Below are positions 1 through 11,391 of a stretch of 64,000 nucleotides of DNA, piece after piece. A program made the position numbers and the translations under genes. Each line of letters opens with the position of its first letter. Within the stretch, counting starts at the first letter, position 1. The stretch spans positions 14,377,899 to 14,441,898 of the forward strand of contig CM025849.1 in assembly GCA_003952965.2 (NCBI GenBank), written 5' to 3'. Source of the DNA: Morella rubra. Taxonomy: Eukaryota > Streptophyta > Magnoliopsida > Fagales > Myricaceae. The notes under the pieces were generated by a model. It saw only the letters and a list, made by a program, of their open reading frames with translations. It was not told where the DNA came from and did no database searches.

Positions 1-709
1 TACTAAAATTTAATCTGCCAGAGTTGCTAACGCCCATCCTCCTTATAAGCGTTTCAGCATACCTCGACCAAAATGAATCTTTTGGGGGTCCTTGATTCTG
101 ATCACCAGCTCTGTGCCCAGCCGTTTTCTTCAACTTTCTATGCCTACGCCAAGCTGCCTGTATGAAACATGCAGCCCATGTTCGCCACTGGTGTGAATAG
201 AACCTAAACGTGTGGCGAAGCTGTTTGCTATGCAGTTTCCGGAACTGTGACGCCACAAATTTCAGGTCCTCCGCTACAAGAGCAAATGCCTCCACTTCGG
301 TTATTGACTTGACTGTTCGTGTGGACAATGGGAGGACGACATCTGGAACAGGGTTTAAGGCCCATGTCAGCAACTCTTCACCACAGAAGTCACTTGGACC
401 TATCCGGCAAGAGTTGAAGAACCCAGAACGACCACCATTAGTGGTGTACGATTCAAGGCGGCCTCCAATTATGAAGAGCATCTGAGTGACAGGGTCACCT
501 TCGCGCACAATAAACATGCTTTTTGTGCATAGTGTGGGTTTAAGCCTCTCACAGATTGCGTCTACTGTTGTTTCATCCATGTCGTTGAACAAGGGGACCT
601 GTCAAATTGCATCATGTAGATGCATGATAGTGTACATGAGTTCTCAATTGCAGATAATTATAATTATGAAGCAAAATTAAACCAATTATTCCCAGCAAGT
701 CATATCTAG

Positions 710-749
<40 letters not shown>

Positions 750-3626
750 CTCTCTAGTTATGTAATTATAAACTTTCGTCCAACCATGGAATATATGTTT
801 CCTGGTAAGAATGTTTAGTTAAACATTACCTTAGGTAGTGTTTGGTTTTTTGACTCCTAATTAATTTTGGTTTGAGGTTATTGATACTTTTAACCTGAAC
901 TATCAATTTTATAAATCATATTCAAATTGTCGATTATAATCAACACTGTGCATCAACTACTGTACATGATTTTCTTTGAATTATTGAGCACAACATACGA
1001 CGAGAAATGAACCACATGTGTTTTATCTCGCTTCTTTAGATGCAAGGATGTTTGGCCATTTTTACGGAGATTAATTAATTTTATGAGAAAATGCAATATA
1101 CAAACAACTTACTCGTCGAACCAAAGAAAGGCATAGGTGGCGCTTGATCTGTCGCCGCAGATCTGGAGGGAGGCCCTTCAAAATAGCTTCTTCATCAACC
1201 CCTCGAGTAGCCAACCACTTAAAATGATCATATTGCCGAACAGATTTCCTTAGGTTTAGTGGCAAGTGTCTATGATGCATCCATTGCTCTGTATCAGTTC
1301 TCTTGATCCTCCACTCTTCTACCCGCCGAGTTGTTGACTGGAGGTATTTCTGGAGGTACAAATAAGTAGTCATTTATATTGAAACTTGTACACAATTCAT
1401 GAATATTAGGCCATTAATTTTCTCCACCATTTCCTTGCATTTTCGTAAGAGAAGAGGTTTAAAGGCATTATCTTTTGGACTTACTTGCATATTTCCAATG
1501 AGGAGGGCAAACAGTACAAGCCCATGGGTGGATACGATGATAGTGAAAAGTATTTCTCCAACATAAGTACTTGTAGCAAGATTTTGTCCTACAGAACTGA
1601 GTAAATCGAATTTAGTGAATTAGCATGACAATGATCCAAGAGCAGCAGCACTAGAGCAGTTGGTTGTTAAAAAAGAACTTAAATTATTGCTCAATCTCAT
1701 TGAAAGATAAGTAAGATCACACATGGACCCTTCCACCTAGTAAGTTCTGTCAAATATTCAAATTATTGCTCAATCTCATTGAAAATAGAACAAAGAATAT
1801 ATTATAATGGAGATTTAATTGTACAATAAGTGTAACAGTTAAAGACTTCTGATTCCTAGCCTTCTTTTTCCGCAACTGAACCATGTGATGATAAAGTTGG
1901 ATAAGTAGTAACATACCTCAATGTCTGTATACCCCACCAGAGGCAGTAAAAGTACTTGTTCACGAATGCTGTGGTTATAACACCTTCTGTGGCTGTATAT
2001 GCATATATACCGTACTCATAGAAGTTACTAGATGGAACGCAAAGATTTGAGACATTTGTTGACTTGAACCAGTTGACCCTAACAGGGTCATCAACCTTAA
2101 CACAATCGAAGTATTCATTTTGACAATTTGGTTGCTCAAGACTGCATGCACTTCTCCAGCATGCCTCTTGTCGCCCAACTACTTGAAAGTAAAACCAAGC
2201 TCCTGAAACCTTTTGCATCAATGAGTTTGGAATCAACCCATTCAATTTACATGGCACAAAGGCCGAAGGAATTATTAGCTTATGATCAAGACAAATTCAG
2301 TAAAATGTAATTGCCATATATCACTAGGAATTATTAGCTTATCAAGGCATCTCCACTCCCAATTCCCAAAAAGTAATCATTCTTCTCGCTCCTAATTAAC
2401 TCGATCGTCTTTCTTTAATTTCTTCTCATTTTTCATCGAGAGGAACTATTATTTCAAAATCATCAAATCAAAATAGACTATTCTAATGCTATTTTTTTAG
2501 TTTAAAACTTTGGAAGGCCATAGTTTTATATTAGTTTTTTTTCTAGTTAGCTTGACAAGTACGTAGAAGGTTAATGGACAAGGCTGCAGGTGAGGGAATC
2601 AATCCCCCATTACTGCCTTTAATTTCTCCGAACCGGAATAATATTTTTATATTAGCTTTGTGTTAGTTGATTGTCGATCTGTTCGATTGGGATTAGTAAT
2701 CGAAAGAAAGAGCTTTTTCTCTTTCTGCACAACAGCTAGCATCTGATATAGCCATCAAATCCAAATTCCCATGTCTCAAAAGTTCCACAGGCAAGCTAAA
2801 AAGAAGAATTTGTTTCGTTGTACTCACATGGCTCGCCAACAGGTAAAGCACAAGGTTGTAAGCGGCTCCTGACCATGCTGTCTCTTTTATAATACCCGTT
2901 GCATTAACTATGTATGACGAGAGAGGATAAATAAGAATCACTCTTGGGATGTACTGGATCAGCGTGATATACCACATGGCATTCCTTTTGGCTGTCACGA
3001 TGGCACCACTAAGCTCGGGTATAATCACCCAAGTTAACACCTGATAGTTATGTTCGAAGGAAAAGTTCAAAAGTGCAACGCCTCAAATTATGCCATAGAC
3101 TTGGTAAAGAAGAAAAGAAAACGTTCTTGAGCCGCGGAAAGGCCAGAACAAAAAAAGAATTCTTTGGGGGCATACCTGAGGAATGGGCAGGGCAGCGATG
3201 AGGTCTATCCAAAAGCCTCCTCGAAGGTACCTCAAAGCAATCTTTGAAGGTTCTATGATAAGCTCTCCTCTTCCCAGTACACGAGAAGAAGGTGCTATGT
3301 ATGCCGTGTGAAATCGAACAAAGATCTGAATTACATAAAAGACGTCGGCCACTGATCTGATGATTGTGAGGATAACTTTCAGAGTCATTCCGTTTCGTAC
3401 GCATAATTCCGCGCTGAGTGTTGGCATATACAAAAACAAAGGATCCACGAACAAAGAAACAAGGCATGCCACTAAAAAAATCTTGCTCCAATGGCTAATG
3501 ACTTCACCTCGAGGATCCAGTATCTTACACTTCTCCTTCTCATAGTCCTCAGAAAATACGCTACACAGTACTTTAGCTTTCAAACCTTTTCTGGTATGGT
3601 TAGAAACCCCGCTTCCCTTCTCGGAG
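1..3626 (-). CDS. CNGC15-like: Cyclic nucleotide-gated channel, CNGC15-like (3' end outside window)
   Basis: Plant CNGCs are tetrameric, calmodulin-regulated, Ca2+-permeable cation channels; CNGC15 relatives work at the nuclear envelope in legume symbiotic calcium signalling (family knowledge). Six exons follow GT-AG rules with consistent phase: 3626-3176, 3040-2828, 2209-1917, 1596-1485, 1349-1113, 598-1. Exon 3626-3176 has the KILDPRG motif, S1 (VACLVSLFVDPLF), S2 and S3 (FWIDLIAALPIPQ). Exon 3040-2828 holds S4 (QYIPRVILIYPL) and S5. Exon 2209-1917 has the extracellular loop and YCLWWG pore helix. Exon 1596-1485 has the GQNL selectivity filter and S6 ending LIGNMQ. Exon 1349-1113 is the C-linker (YLQSTTRRVEEWR, ATRGVDEE). 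The last exon has the cyclic-nucleotide-binding fold (IVREGDPV, FCGEELLTWAL) and the calmodulin-binding/IQ region (FIQAAWRRH), open to the window edge. No stop or frameshift interrupts the exons. Assignment to CNGC15 rests on recalled similarity (VFSEDYE, RSVADVFYVIQIF); another group III member is possible. Confidence 0.9.
715..748. repeat. (TA)n microsatellite in CNGC intron
   Basis: About 17 uninterrupted TA units inside the 514-bp intron (599-1112) between the C-linker exon and the cyclic-nucleotide-binding exon of the CNGC gene. Confidence 0.95.
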
Positions 3627-3753
3627 CTTGGAATAGCAGTATTAAGTGATTGTTAAATTGTAGTAAACTAATTGCAATATTTGCACATATCATACAAAAT
3701 CAAAGCGATCATTTTCTATCAAAAATCACATCAGAAAGAGGGGGAGGGAAGAC

Positions 3754-3782
3754 CTTAAGAATCTTGAGTTACTGTGGCTCAT
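3754..3782 (-). other. Candidate first coding mini-exon of the CNGC gene
   Basis: An ATG at 3782 starts a 10-codon stretch reading MSHSNSRFL, which resembles the recalled CNGC15 N-terminus (M-x-x-x-NSR). It ends with AAG before a weak GT donor at 3753, and its phase (two bases left over) fits an acceptor AG at 3628-3627 and exon start 3626. The resulting cytosolic N-terminus would be roughly half the usual length, so a longer or different first exon is equally possible. Inference only. Confidence 0.25.
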
Positions 3783-4090
3783 ATATGCTGATGCTTTTCC
3801 GAAAGTATGCTGACCCTCAATTGAGCTTGGATCTGTCAAGATTTCATGAGTTATCGGTATGAGAATACCGTCTCGTTGAATAACCTGGAAAGGCCAGGAA
3901 TCTGGAGTTTGGAGAGAGAGAGGATGAAAGGCCTCCAACGACTTCTTTCAGAACGAATTGGTCCCAATTACGTTGCTTGTATATATGACTTGTCTGGAGG
4001 TCATTATCCGAGACTATCCCACACTTAATTTAATTACAAACTGTACCCAAATGCACGTGTTCAAACATAGAACGAACGTATAGGCATATA

Positions 4091-4312
4091 TGATAATTCT
4101 CGTGAATCGAAAGCAGAGTATCAATATAACAGAGTAAACAAGATAGAAAGCTTGAGAAGATTCTGTATATTGACTAATGTGATCCAATGTGTACAGTATT
4201 TACTTATAGAGTGATAACCAAATACATAAGAGATTTAACTAATAGCTTGAACTAACTTCCAGCTCAGCTCGTCTATAACAGAAAGAATAACCGAGTAAAA
4301 GTCACTCTAATA
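4091..4312 (-). repeat. 3' LTR of the Copia relic
   Basis: In the minus sense it follows the polypurine tract AAGGGGAG, begins TATTAGAGTGAC (a canonical LTR would begin TGTTAG, so the G is probably mutated) and ends GAGAATTATCA. Length is about 222 bp. No TSD can be tested because the other end of the element is gone. Confidence 0.65.
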
Positions 4313-4324
4313 CTCCCCTTCAAG

Positions 4325-6588
4325 ATGGACAGAACAAATTGTGAATGTTCATCTTGGACAGTATGAATTTAAACTGATCAGAACCTAAAGACTCGGTAAA
4401 AAGATCAGCCAGCTGATGTTTGGAACGAATATGCAGAGTTCGAAGAAGTCCTGCTTGCAACTTCTCGTGAACAAGATGACAGTCTAATTCTATGTGTTTT
4501 TTGTGTTCATGGAATACGGGATTAGCTGCGATGTGAAGGGCAGCTTGGTTATCTCAAAAAAGCAAAGCTGGTTGAGAGTGAGGGATCTCTAAGTCAGCAA
4601 GTAAATAGTTCAACCAAGTGATTTCGCAACTACTGGCAGCCATTGTTCGATACTCAGCCTCTGCTGAGGAGCGTGAGAATGTGGTCTGCTTCTTTGACTT
4701 CCATGAAACAAAAGAATCACCCAGAAAAATACAAAAACCCGTAACTGATCTCCTTGTATTGGCTCACCAGGCCCAGTTAGAGTCAGCGAAGGCTCTGAGG
4801 TGAAGAGAACTACCAGCTGGAAAGAACACTGTGTCCAGGAGAGCCTTTGATATACCGAAGGATTCTACGTGCAGCATCAAGGTGGTGCTGATGGGGTTTG
4901 TCCATAAATTGGCTGAGGACTTGAAAGATCTGGTCTTGTGATTGTCAAATAAAGGAGACGACCTATCAAACGTCAGTACACAGTTGGATCAGCTAAAAGA
5001 GAATTGGCATTTCTAACCAATTTCAGATTTTGTTCAACTGGTGTATGAACAGGTTTGGCAACTATGAATCTTGAATCAGTCAAGACATCTAATGCAAACT
5101 TCCAATGACACGCAGATATGCCAGTTGAAGAATGAGCAACTTCCGATCCAAGGAAATATTTTAGTTGCCCCAAATTTTTGATTTTGAACTTCTGATCGAT
5201 GACAGACTTAAAATCATTAATAACCATCAAATTATCTCCAGCTAGGATGATATCATCCACATACACTAGCAAGACAGTAAATGAGGTGGTAGTTTTCTTT
5301 GTGAATAGAGTATAATCAGCCTTGGATTGAATGAATCCATTAGCTAGCAAAAATTCCAAGAACTTGAGAAACCACTGCCTAGATGCTTGTTTCAGCCCAT
5401 ACAACGACTTGTTGAGTTTGCAGACTTGATGCTCCCCCTTACGAGTGAAATCAGGAGGTAGCTTCATGTAGATTTCCTCATGAAGATCCCCATGAAGGAA
5501 CGCATTGTTCACATCAAGTTGCTGAAGGTGCCAATTCTTAGAAGCAGCAACAAGAAGTAAAAAACGAACAGAGGTCAACTTTGCAACAGGAGAAAAGGTT
5601 TCGAAATAATCAAAGCCCTCCTTTTGTGTGAAACCTTTGGCCACTAGACGTGCCTTATGTCTCTCCACAGAACCATCAGCACGAAACTTCATCTTATAGA
5701 CCCATTTACAATCAATTGGGACATGACCATTAGGCAAAGAGCATGCTGTCCATGTATTATTCAGTTCCAAAGCTTCAATCTCCTTAGCCATGGCTTCTCG
5801 CCACTCAATAGAATTAACAGCCTCTCTAAAATGGACAGGTTCAACATGGTTGCTCACAGATAAATCATATGCTCGATGAGAATTGGACAAATGATCATAT
5901 GTAAGTGATGGGTGTATAGAATAGGCAGTACCAGGTAAGTGGGAATTAGAAACACTGGACAGATTTGATTTGGCTACAGAATTAACAGCTAGTGTACAAT
6001 GATAATCATTCAAATAACTAGGTGTTTTTCACAGCCTAGAAGATTTCTTTGGAGGAACAACAGAAGAAATGACTTTAGGAGAAACATATATTGTAGGATC
6101 GGATGAAGAAACATAATCTGTAAAGGGAACTTGAATGGCAGAAGGAAGCTGAGTTATGTCAGGAGAAGAGTTGTTACCTGATTGATCTGCCAACTCAAAA
6201 GAGAATGAAAGATGAGTAGTGATAAAAGATAAAAAAGAAACTGAATCAGGAGGTGAAACAGAAACTGAATTAGGAGATGGTGGACGAAGTGATGAAGGTA
6301 GGTTGGAATCAACAATGATATTTGGCAGAACATTGGTATTAGAAGAAGATGATAAATGTTTGAAAGGAAAGTAATCTTCATGAAAGATAACATGCCGTGA
6401 ACCTAGAAACTTATGAGTATTAAGGTTGTAGAGTTTATAACCTTTAATACCATAAGGGTACTCAAGAAAAACACAAGGCTCAGCACTTGGATTAAATTTG
6501 TGTCTTTGCCGAGTGAGAGTTGAAACATAGCAAAGACAGCCAAATGTTTTGAGGTGCTGATATGTAGGTTCAAGAGAATCTTTCTCAA
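4325..6588 (-). pseudogene. Copia pol: integrase tail, reverse transcriptase, RNase H
   Basis: The uninterrupted stretch 6013-4973 (346 codons) is the reverse transcriptase. It has the entry motif (EAMAKEIEAL, CKWVYKMKF), RLVAKGFTQKEG, the QLDVNNAFLHGDL block, SLYGLKQASRQW and the catalytic YVDDIILAG. Upstream, in other frames at 6588-6014, lies the integrase tail with [10 protein letters not shown] and [14 protein letters not shown]. Downstream, at 4972-4325, is RNase H with SAEAEYR and [13 protein letters not shown], but with in-frame stops (for example after FADSNWAW). The QAS in place of the usual QAPR, and the stops and frameshifts, mark a dead copy. Confidence 0.88.
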
Positions 6589-6590
6589 GC

Positions 6591-7399
6591 TATAAAAATG
6601 ATATATGGTCGTTCTCTCACGTTTTGCAAGCTTAAGAGTGGTCTATATATAAGCCTTAAGCCAAAATAGCCGTTTCTAGCCGTTTGAGACGATTTTGTCA
6701 AAACTCCAGTTGTACTAGTCGACCGGTATTTATGCATTACCATTGATCAGATAGATCTAGTTGGTCTAATATAAGCATAATAGTGTCACCATGCACCCCA
6801 CCATTGTGAACTAAAACACTGCAAACAAAAACAATGGTTTTTACAATCTGCAAATGGAATCGTAACAATGGTAAGCCATTTAAATAAATAAAAAAGAATA
6901 GTTCGTCATCACTATACTCTTATCCAATTCTACAGGGAAAATTCACATTAACAAAGACTATCTTTCTAACCAAGATCAATCCATACGAGTAATCACTACA
7001 ACCAACCTAAAGATCCTATTTATGTATGAGAATTTAGAAAAAACTGTCTGACACACCTCGAAAACCAAGGTGTGTCTGACAGGTCTCCACCTGTGTATAG
7101 GGTTATTATATATATTGATATTTCAACTAAGATGCATCTCAGACACTTGCTGCTACATACTTTGATCTTGAGTTGACAAATTCATCCAATAGAACACACA
7201 AAGGAGGACCACGAGCTGATCAAGCATCAATGAAACCAAAAGTACCAGCATTAAGAAACTTCATGGGGTTCGCAGAGAAAGAAAGAGACCTACATTCATA
7301 CAGCTTAGTCTATTGAAAGAGGAACATGCCTCATCGTTGTATTTACATGACATCTTTGATCATTCACCTCTAACGTGACACGTTTCCTCCCAATTGTAT
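6591..7399. other. Unassigned non-coding stretch
   Basis: Lies between the truncated Copia element and the CACTA terminus. No convincing ORF, LTR or gene fragment is seen. Its one clear structure is the perfect inverted repeat at 7044-7082, listed separately. Confidence 0.5.
7044..7082. repeat. Perfect 15-bp inverted repeat with 9-base loop
   Basis: The left arm CTGTCTGACACACCT (7044-7058) is exactly reverse-complementary to AGGTGTGTCTGACAG (7068-7082). It would form a strong hairpin in RNA or single-stranded DNA. No Rho-independent context or Helitron CTRR end follows it. Confidence 0.85.
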
Positions 7400-8529
7400 C
7401 ACTACTAGAATCTTGGCCTTTAGTGACGAAATTTTTAGTGATGAACTGAATTTTGTCACTAAAATTCCTTTTATTAGTGATGAAATACTATTTTTGTCAC
7501 AAAAAATGGATTATTTGTGACGAAAATGGATTTCTTCACAAATTTCATCACTAAAGGTTTTATTTGTGAAAAAAATATTCGTCACCAAGCCGTTCAATCT
7601 GTACTAGGGCAATCGATCGGACTTTTTGTGACGAAATGGTCCATCATGAATTGCATAGGGCTTTGGTGACGAAATTACTTCGTCACCCTTTTTGATCGAT
7701 TGTCAGTAAGGACAACCGATCGGTCTAATGGAGTTGAGACACCCCGATCGATTGGGAATGAATTGACACGTGGCACACCCCGAGCGCAACTTTTAAATGT
7801 CACATCATCGATTATCGTGCAAAGAATGGCATGCTAGCACGTGTCCACACAAGGCAATCGATCGGCAACTAATGATGATCGATTGGGTAGCGTAACCTTT
7901 CACTTATTTGAATTCTCGTTCGAATGAAATGACGTAACGATCCATCGGTACGTCAACGAATGAAAGTGTGTCACTTGTAATAATACAACTGATTGATTGG
8001 GGGAAGATATGATCGATCGGCTCAAGGAATGATATGAAAATGGCTGAAGGCAATTTTTTTCCAAGGTACCTCTCCTACAATCTCAAAAATGCTCTCAGCC
8101 TTCAACTAACCATTTCATCTTGCATTGTCCACCAAAGTGCATAGAAACTTCCCCCATTGTCATCTACACTAAAGGTATATTTTGTGTTTTACGTAGTCTT
8201 AAATAGGTTTTTAGCTTAGTTTTTCTAATTTGCTATATAATTTATTTAGCTTTGTAAAATTTAATTTTTTTAGTGTTAATGTCTGTTTTAGGAGTTTAGA
8301 ACTATTTAGGGATCAATTTGGGGTCATTTGAGGCATGTTTTGGGGCTAATATAGTTTTTACATTTTTTTCCCCTCGGCCCCGTGCCTATTGATCGTCATT
8401 TCATGCCGATCGTCAGGTGACCGTTGAGATAAGTGATCGATCAATAGGTGGTTTATTAATATAGTCGATCAATTGGTAGTTAAACGATGCGTTTTGTTTC
8501 CTTACCGATCGATCTATTGGTAGTTATAC
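7400..8529 (+). mobile_element. CACTA (En/Spm) transposon terminus
   Basis: Starts with CACTACTAGAATCTTGG, a CACTA-type terminal inverted repeat, followed by dense subterminal GTGACGAAA / TTTCGTCAC motifs in both orientations (7420-7690). That arrangement is typical of transposase-binding subterminal regions. The element is cut by the LTR that begins at 8530. No matching right end was found, so its internal extent is unknown. Confidence 0.7.
7605..8520. repeat. Dispersed CGATCGATTGG motif cluster
   Basis: About eleven variants of (A/C)CGATCGAT(T/C)GG, on both strands, at roughly 7610, 7693, 7708, 7743, 7856, 7879, 7992, 8010, 8437, 8465 and 8507. Spacing is irregular. They fall just inside the subterminal GTGACGAAA zone of the CACTA terminus and are absent from neighbouring elements. 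Confidence 0.6.
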
Positions 8530-8976
8530 TGTGATGCCCCTCATCTTTTGTGGTGCTTTTATGGTACTTAATTTAAATATTTTAAGGAAATATGTACCTC
8601 GATATTAGTCATAATTTCCTTGGTTTCTAAATTCATGATTTTGAGCACTTAGATTTTCATTTTTTTGCTTAATTAAATTCCTTATGCGATTTCTTCCCTT
8701 AAATTTCAAATTCTTGCATTATTTCATTTAATTTTATGTGCTTAAATTAATTAATTGATTTGGATTTTGTTTCCTAAAATTTTTAGATTAAATTGGATAA
8801 ATTTTGACTAGGACTGAAATTCATTCTCCTTGGCTAATAATTTATTTTCAGTTTTTTTGGTATAGTCACTCTTCATGTAATTGATTTTATTTGCACCTAA
8901 TTATTATTTTAAAATGACTTATTTAATTTAATTTAGATTGTACTGGGCTTAGGGTACTTAAATTTGGACTTGGTCC

Positions 8977-8983
8977 TATAAAA
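8977..8983 (+). promoter_or_regulatory. TATA box of the Gypsy-type LTR
   Basis: TATAAAA lies about 490 bp upstream of the predicted leader splice donor. Its position relative to the leader and donor matches the TATAAATA at 34750 in the LTR at 33875-36346. Confidence 0.5.
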
Positions 8984-11225
8984 CAAGTGTGGGATGAAGC
9001 CCATTAGTGAGAGAGGAGCCCAAGAGTCACCAAGCCCCTCCCAACTACCCCCATGGCTGGCCATAATAGTGGAGATTTCCAAAATCCCACCTTTTTGGCA
9101 CATGGCCAGAACTCCCTTTTCTAGACTTTACTTCCCAATGAGATTAATGCCTTGTAGAGCATGTTTGTCTTCTTAATCGTTATGCCTCATAAATTTCTAG
9201 CAGGCCCCTAGGAAGTAGTTAGAAAAGACAAAAGCTAGATCTAGTATAAAAGGGAACAAGTTACTCACGGCTAGCACTTTGCAATGAGACAAGAGAGAGA
9301 AAAGGAGAGAGAAGAAAGAGATGAGAGATGAAAGAGAAGAGAGAAAAGAGAGAAGAAAGAAAAGAAAGGAAAGTGAGAAAAGAAGGAGGGGATCCGGCCA
9401 AGAGATGAAAGAAAGAGAAATGAGAAAAAGAAGAAGAAAAGGAGGGGGAAAGGGAGAGCTTCCAAACAAGTAGAGGTAAGGGGTAGTGTATTGGTATTTT
9501 TGTGTGAGCTATTGTGTTCTAGGTGATATTTATGTATGATCTAGTTTGCTGTCACTTAGGTTTCCATGAAAAACATGTTAGATCTTGTGTTTATTATGAG
9601 TTTGTAAATATTAGATAGTTGCATGTGTAGTTGGATGTGTAGATCATCCATAATGATGGTTATGCGGTACTTAAGGGCCACGGTCAGTGGCTAAAAATGA
9701 ACGTTTGGGGGGATAGGGAGGCCACGGGTTGGCCTTGGGAGAAACCTAATGTACATGCATGAACCTATTGCACCATTGTACTTCATTTTGATCTATTTGA
9801 TCATGTATTTGTTTATGGTTTGTGCATCTGTGTGTTTTGATGATGGATATATGGAAAGGATTGCTATGATATGGAAAAAAAAGCAAGGTAGAGCCATGAA
9901 TGGGAGCATTGTGAGCACAAAGTTGAGATTTGATGGTTATGAGGATAAAAAAAATGACATGCAAAGGGTGTTATGCATTGATTTAATGAGTTGTATATTT
10001 TTGCTTTCATTTCCTCACTAATATGCTATCTGATCATATGATCTATGCCCTTAGCTCTTGTAAATGTGTGCAAATATTTTAGTTTATAGGTTTATGTTGA
10101 TTAAATTCAAAGGACACAACATGCAACTAAGTTTAGTGATGCTTAATGTGAAAATAGTGCACTGTCCAAAATGTCCCTATGAAATCCTTGGAGGTTTTGC
10201 ATGAAAATTGGTAGACATGTATTATAAGGTCACCATAGGTTGCAGTAAAAATTTCAGATCAAACAGAGGTCGGGAAAGGTCACAAAATGCCCCTGGAGGT
10301 CTCTAAGGGCAGTTTTGACACTTAAAATGTTATGGTAAAAATGATAAAACAGGAAAAATAATTACATGGCTGTGTGGAGCATGAAAAATATATGAGGGAG
10401 CCTTAATTTGAGTCCAATAAGAGTAGGCTTAGGGTACAAATCACAAAGCCCATTTAGCGGTCTAATTGGACTTTAGGCCCGTTGACCCTAAATGAGACTA
10501 GAACACTTTGAAACTTTAGGGATAGAACCAATAAGGTCTAAGGAGGCTTAAGAGGCCTTCAGTTGAAGATTTAGAGCAGATTTAATATTTAATTATGAAT
10601 TTCATCTTTAGTTCTTTAATTAGTATTATAAAGGAAAAAGTTTATTAATTCTTTACTTAAGGAAAAAAGGTCTACTATATTGAAACCATACGGCACAGAA
10701 ACTGATTGAGTATTTTAAAATTGGTTTGAGAATTTAATTTCTGAAATTTGCATTTTTAATTATTCATGCATTGAAATTACAAGTATTTTATTGGTTTATG
10801 TTTTCAAGTCATATCATGGGATGATTGGATGCCTATTGTGAACATGAATGGTATTTGTGCATTGATTGCTTTCACATAGTAATTATTCTGAGCGCTATGA
10901 TGTCATTTTCAAAAGGTCATGGTGTAGGTGGCACGAGACAGTCCCACAAGAAGAGGAGGGATGCACAACCTGACTTTGGGGGTGAACAGAGCAAACACCG
11001 GGAATACCTCAGGGAACCATATGATGAGGAATGCATTTCAATTACATTGCATGCATTATCTATACTTTTTCTATGACTTTTATGACTTGAAAATCTTTGG
11101 ATTGATACTATTTATTCCAAAGCATCAGTTATACTTGTATGAGCATGCCCCCTCCCCGACCTTACTAAGTTAGTAGGACTCACCCTTTTTCTTTCCATGT
11201 GTGCATGCTTTTCTACTTTGGGCAG

Positions 11226-11391
11226 GGAGATATTTTCTTACGAGGCTGACAATTTCCTAGACGCAGGACAATATGTGGTTGTGTTGTGGATCTGAGTTTG
11301 GATATTCGCAGACTTCCAGATGCTAGTGGAGCATGAGCTCCACTGGTTCTTGAAAGACTGGCCAGTTCCTGGCACCGAGGATGAGGATTAG
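11226..11391 (+). pseudogene. Broken LTR-encoded microprotein, distant relative of the 64-aa ORF
   Basis: Directly after the predicted splice acceptor (ends 11225) one frame runs to TAG at 11391 with a single internal TGA. The part GQ....L...VW..D...LV aligns without gaps to the 64-residue ORFs at 12335-12141 and 35920-36114, and the acidic end EDED matches their acidic tail (DDED, EDEN). It sits at the same relative position in its LTR. It lacks an ATG at the matching place, so it is either a relic or is translated from an upstream exon. Confidence 0.45.

Larger units (their letters stand above)
4091..6590 (-). mobile_element. 5'-truncated Ty1/Copia retrotransposon (Ale/Retrofit-like)
   Basis: Minus-strand element with the order integrase C-terminus, reverse transcriptase, RNase H, polypurine tract AAGGGGAG (4313-4320), 3' LTR (4091-4312). 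Homology stops at about 6590, so gag, protease, the integrase core and the 5' LTR are missing. The lineage guess comes from the RT wording (YVDDIILAGDN, LGQLKYFLGSEVA). It ends about 300 bp upstream of the candidate CNGC start codon, so it lies in that gene's promoter region. Confidence 0.85.

Noticed and set aside
210-680. Plus-strand ORFs at 210-485 and 486-680, and 3360-3545
   Set aside because: Antisense shadows of CNGC exons; the minus strand carries the conserved motifs and splice sites.
7044-7110. Helitron 3' end at the 15-bp hairpin
   Set aside because: No CTRR followed by T within the expected distance and no matching 5' TC end.
9197-9469. Phe/Leu/Ser-rich membrane-like ORFs on the minus strand
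   Set aside because: Complement of the purine-rich leader (GAGAGAAAGA) of the LTR at 8530-11880; low complexity, no initiation context.
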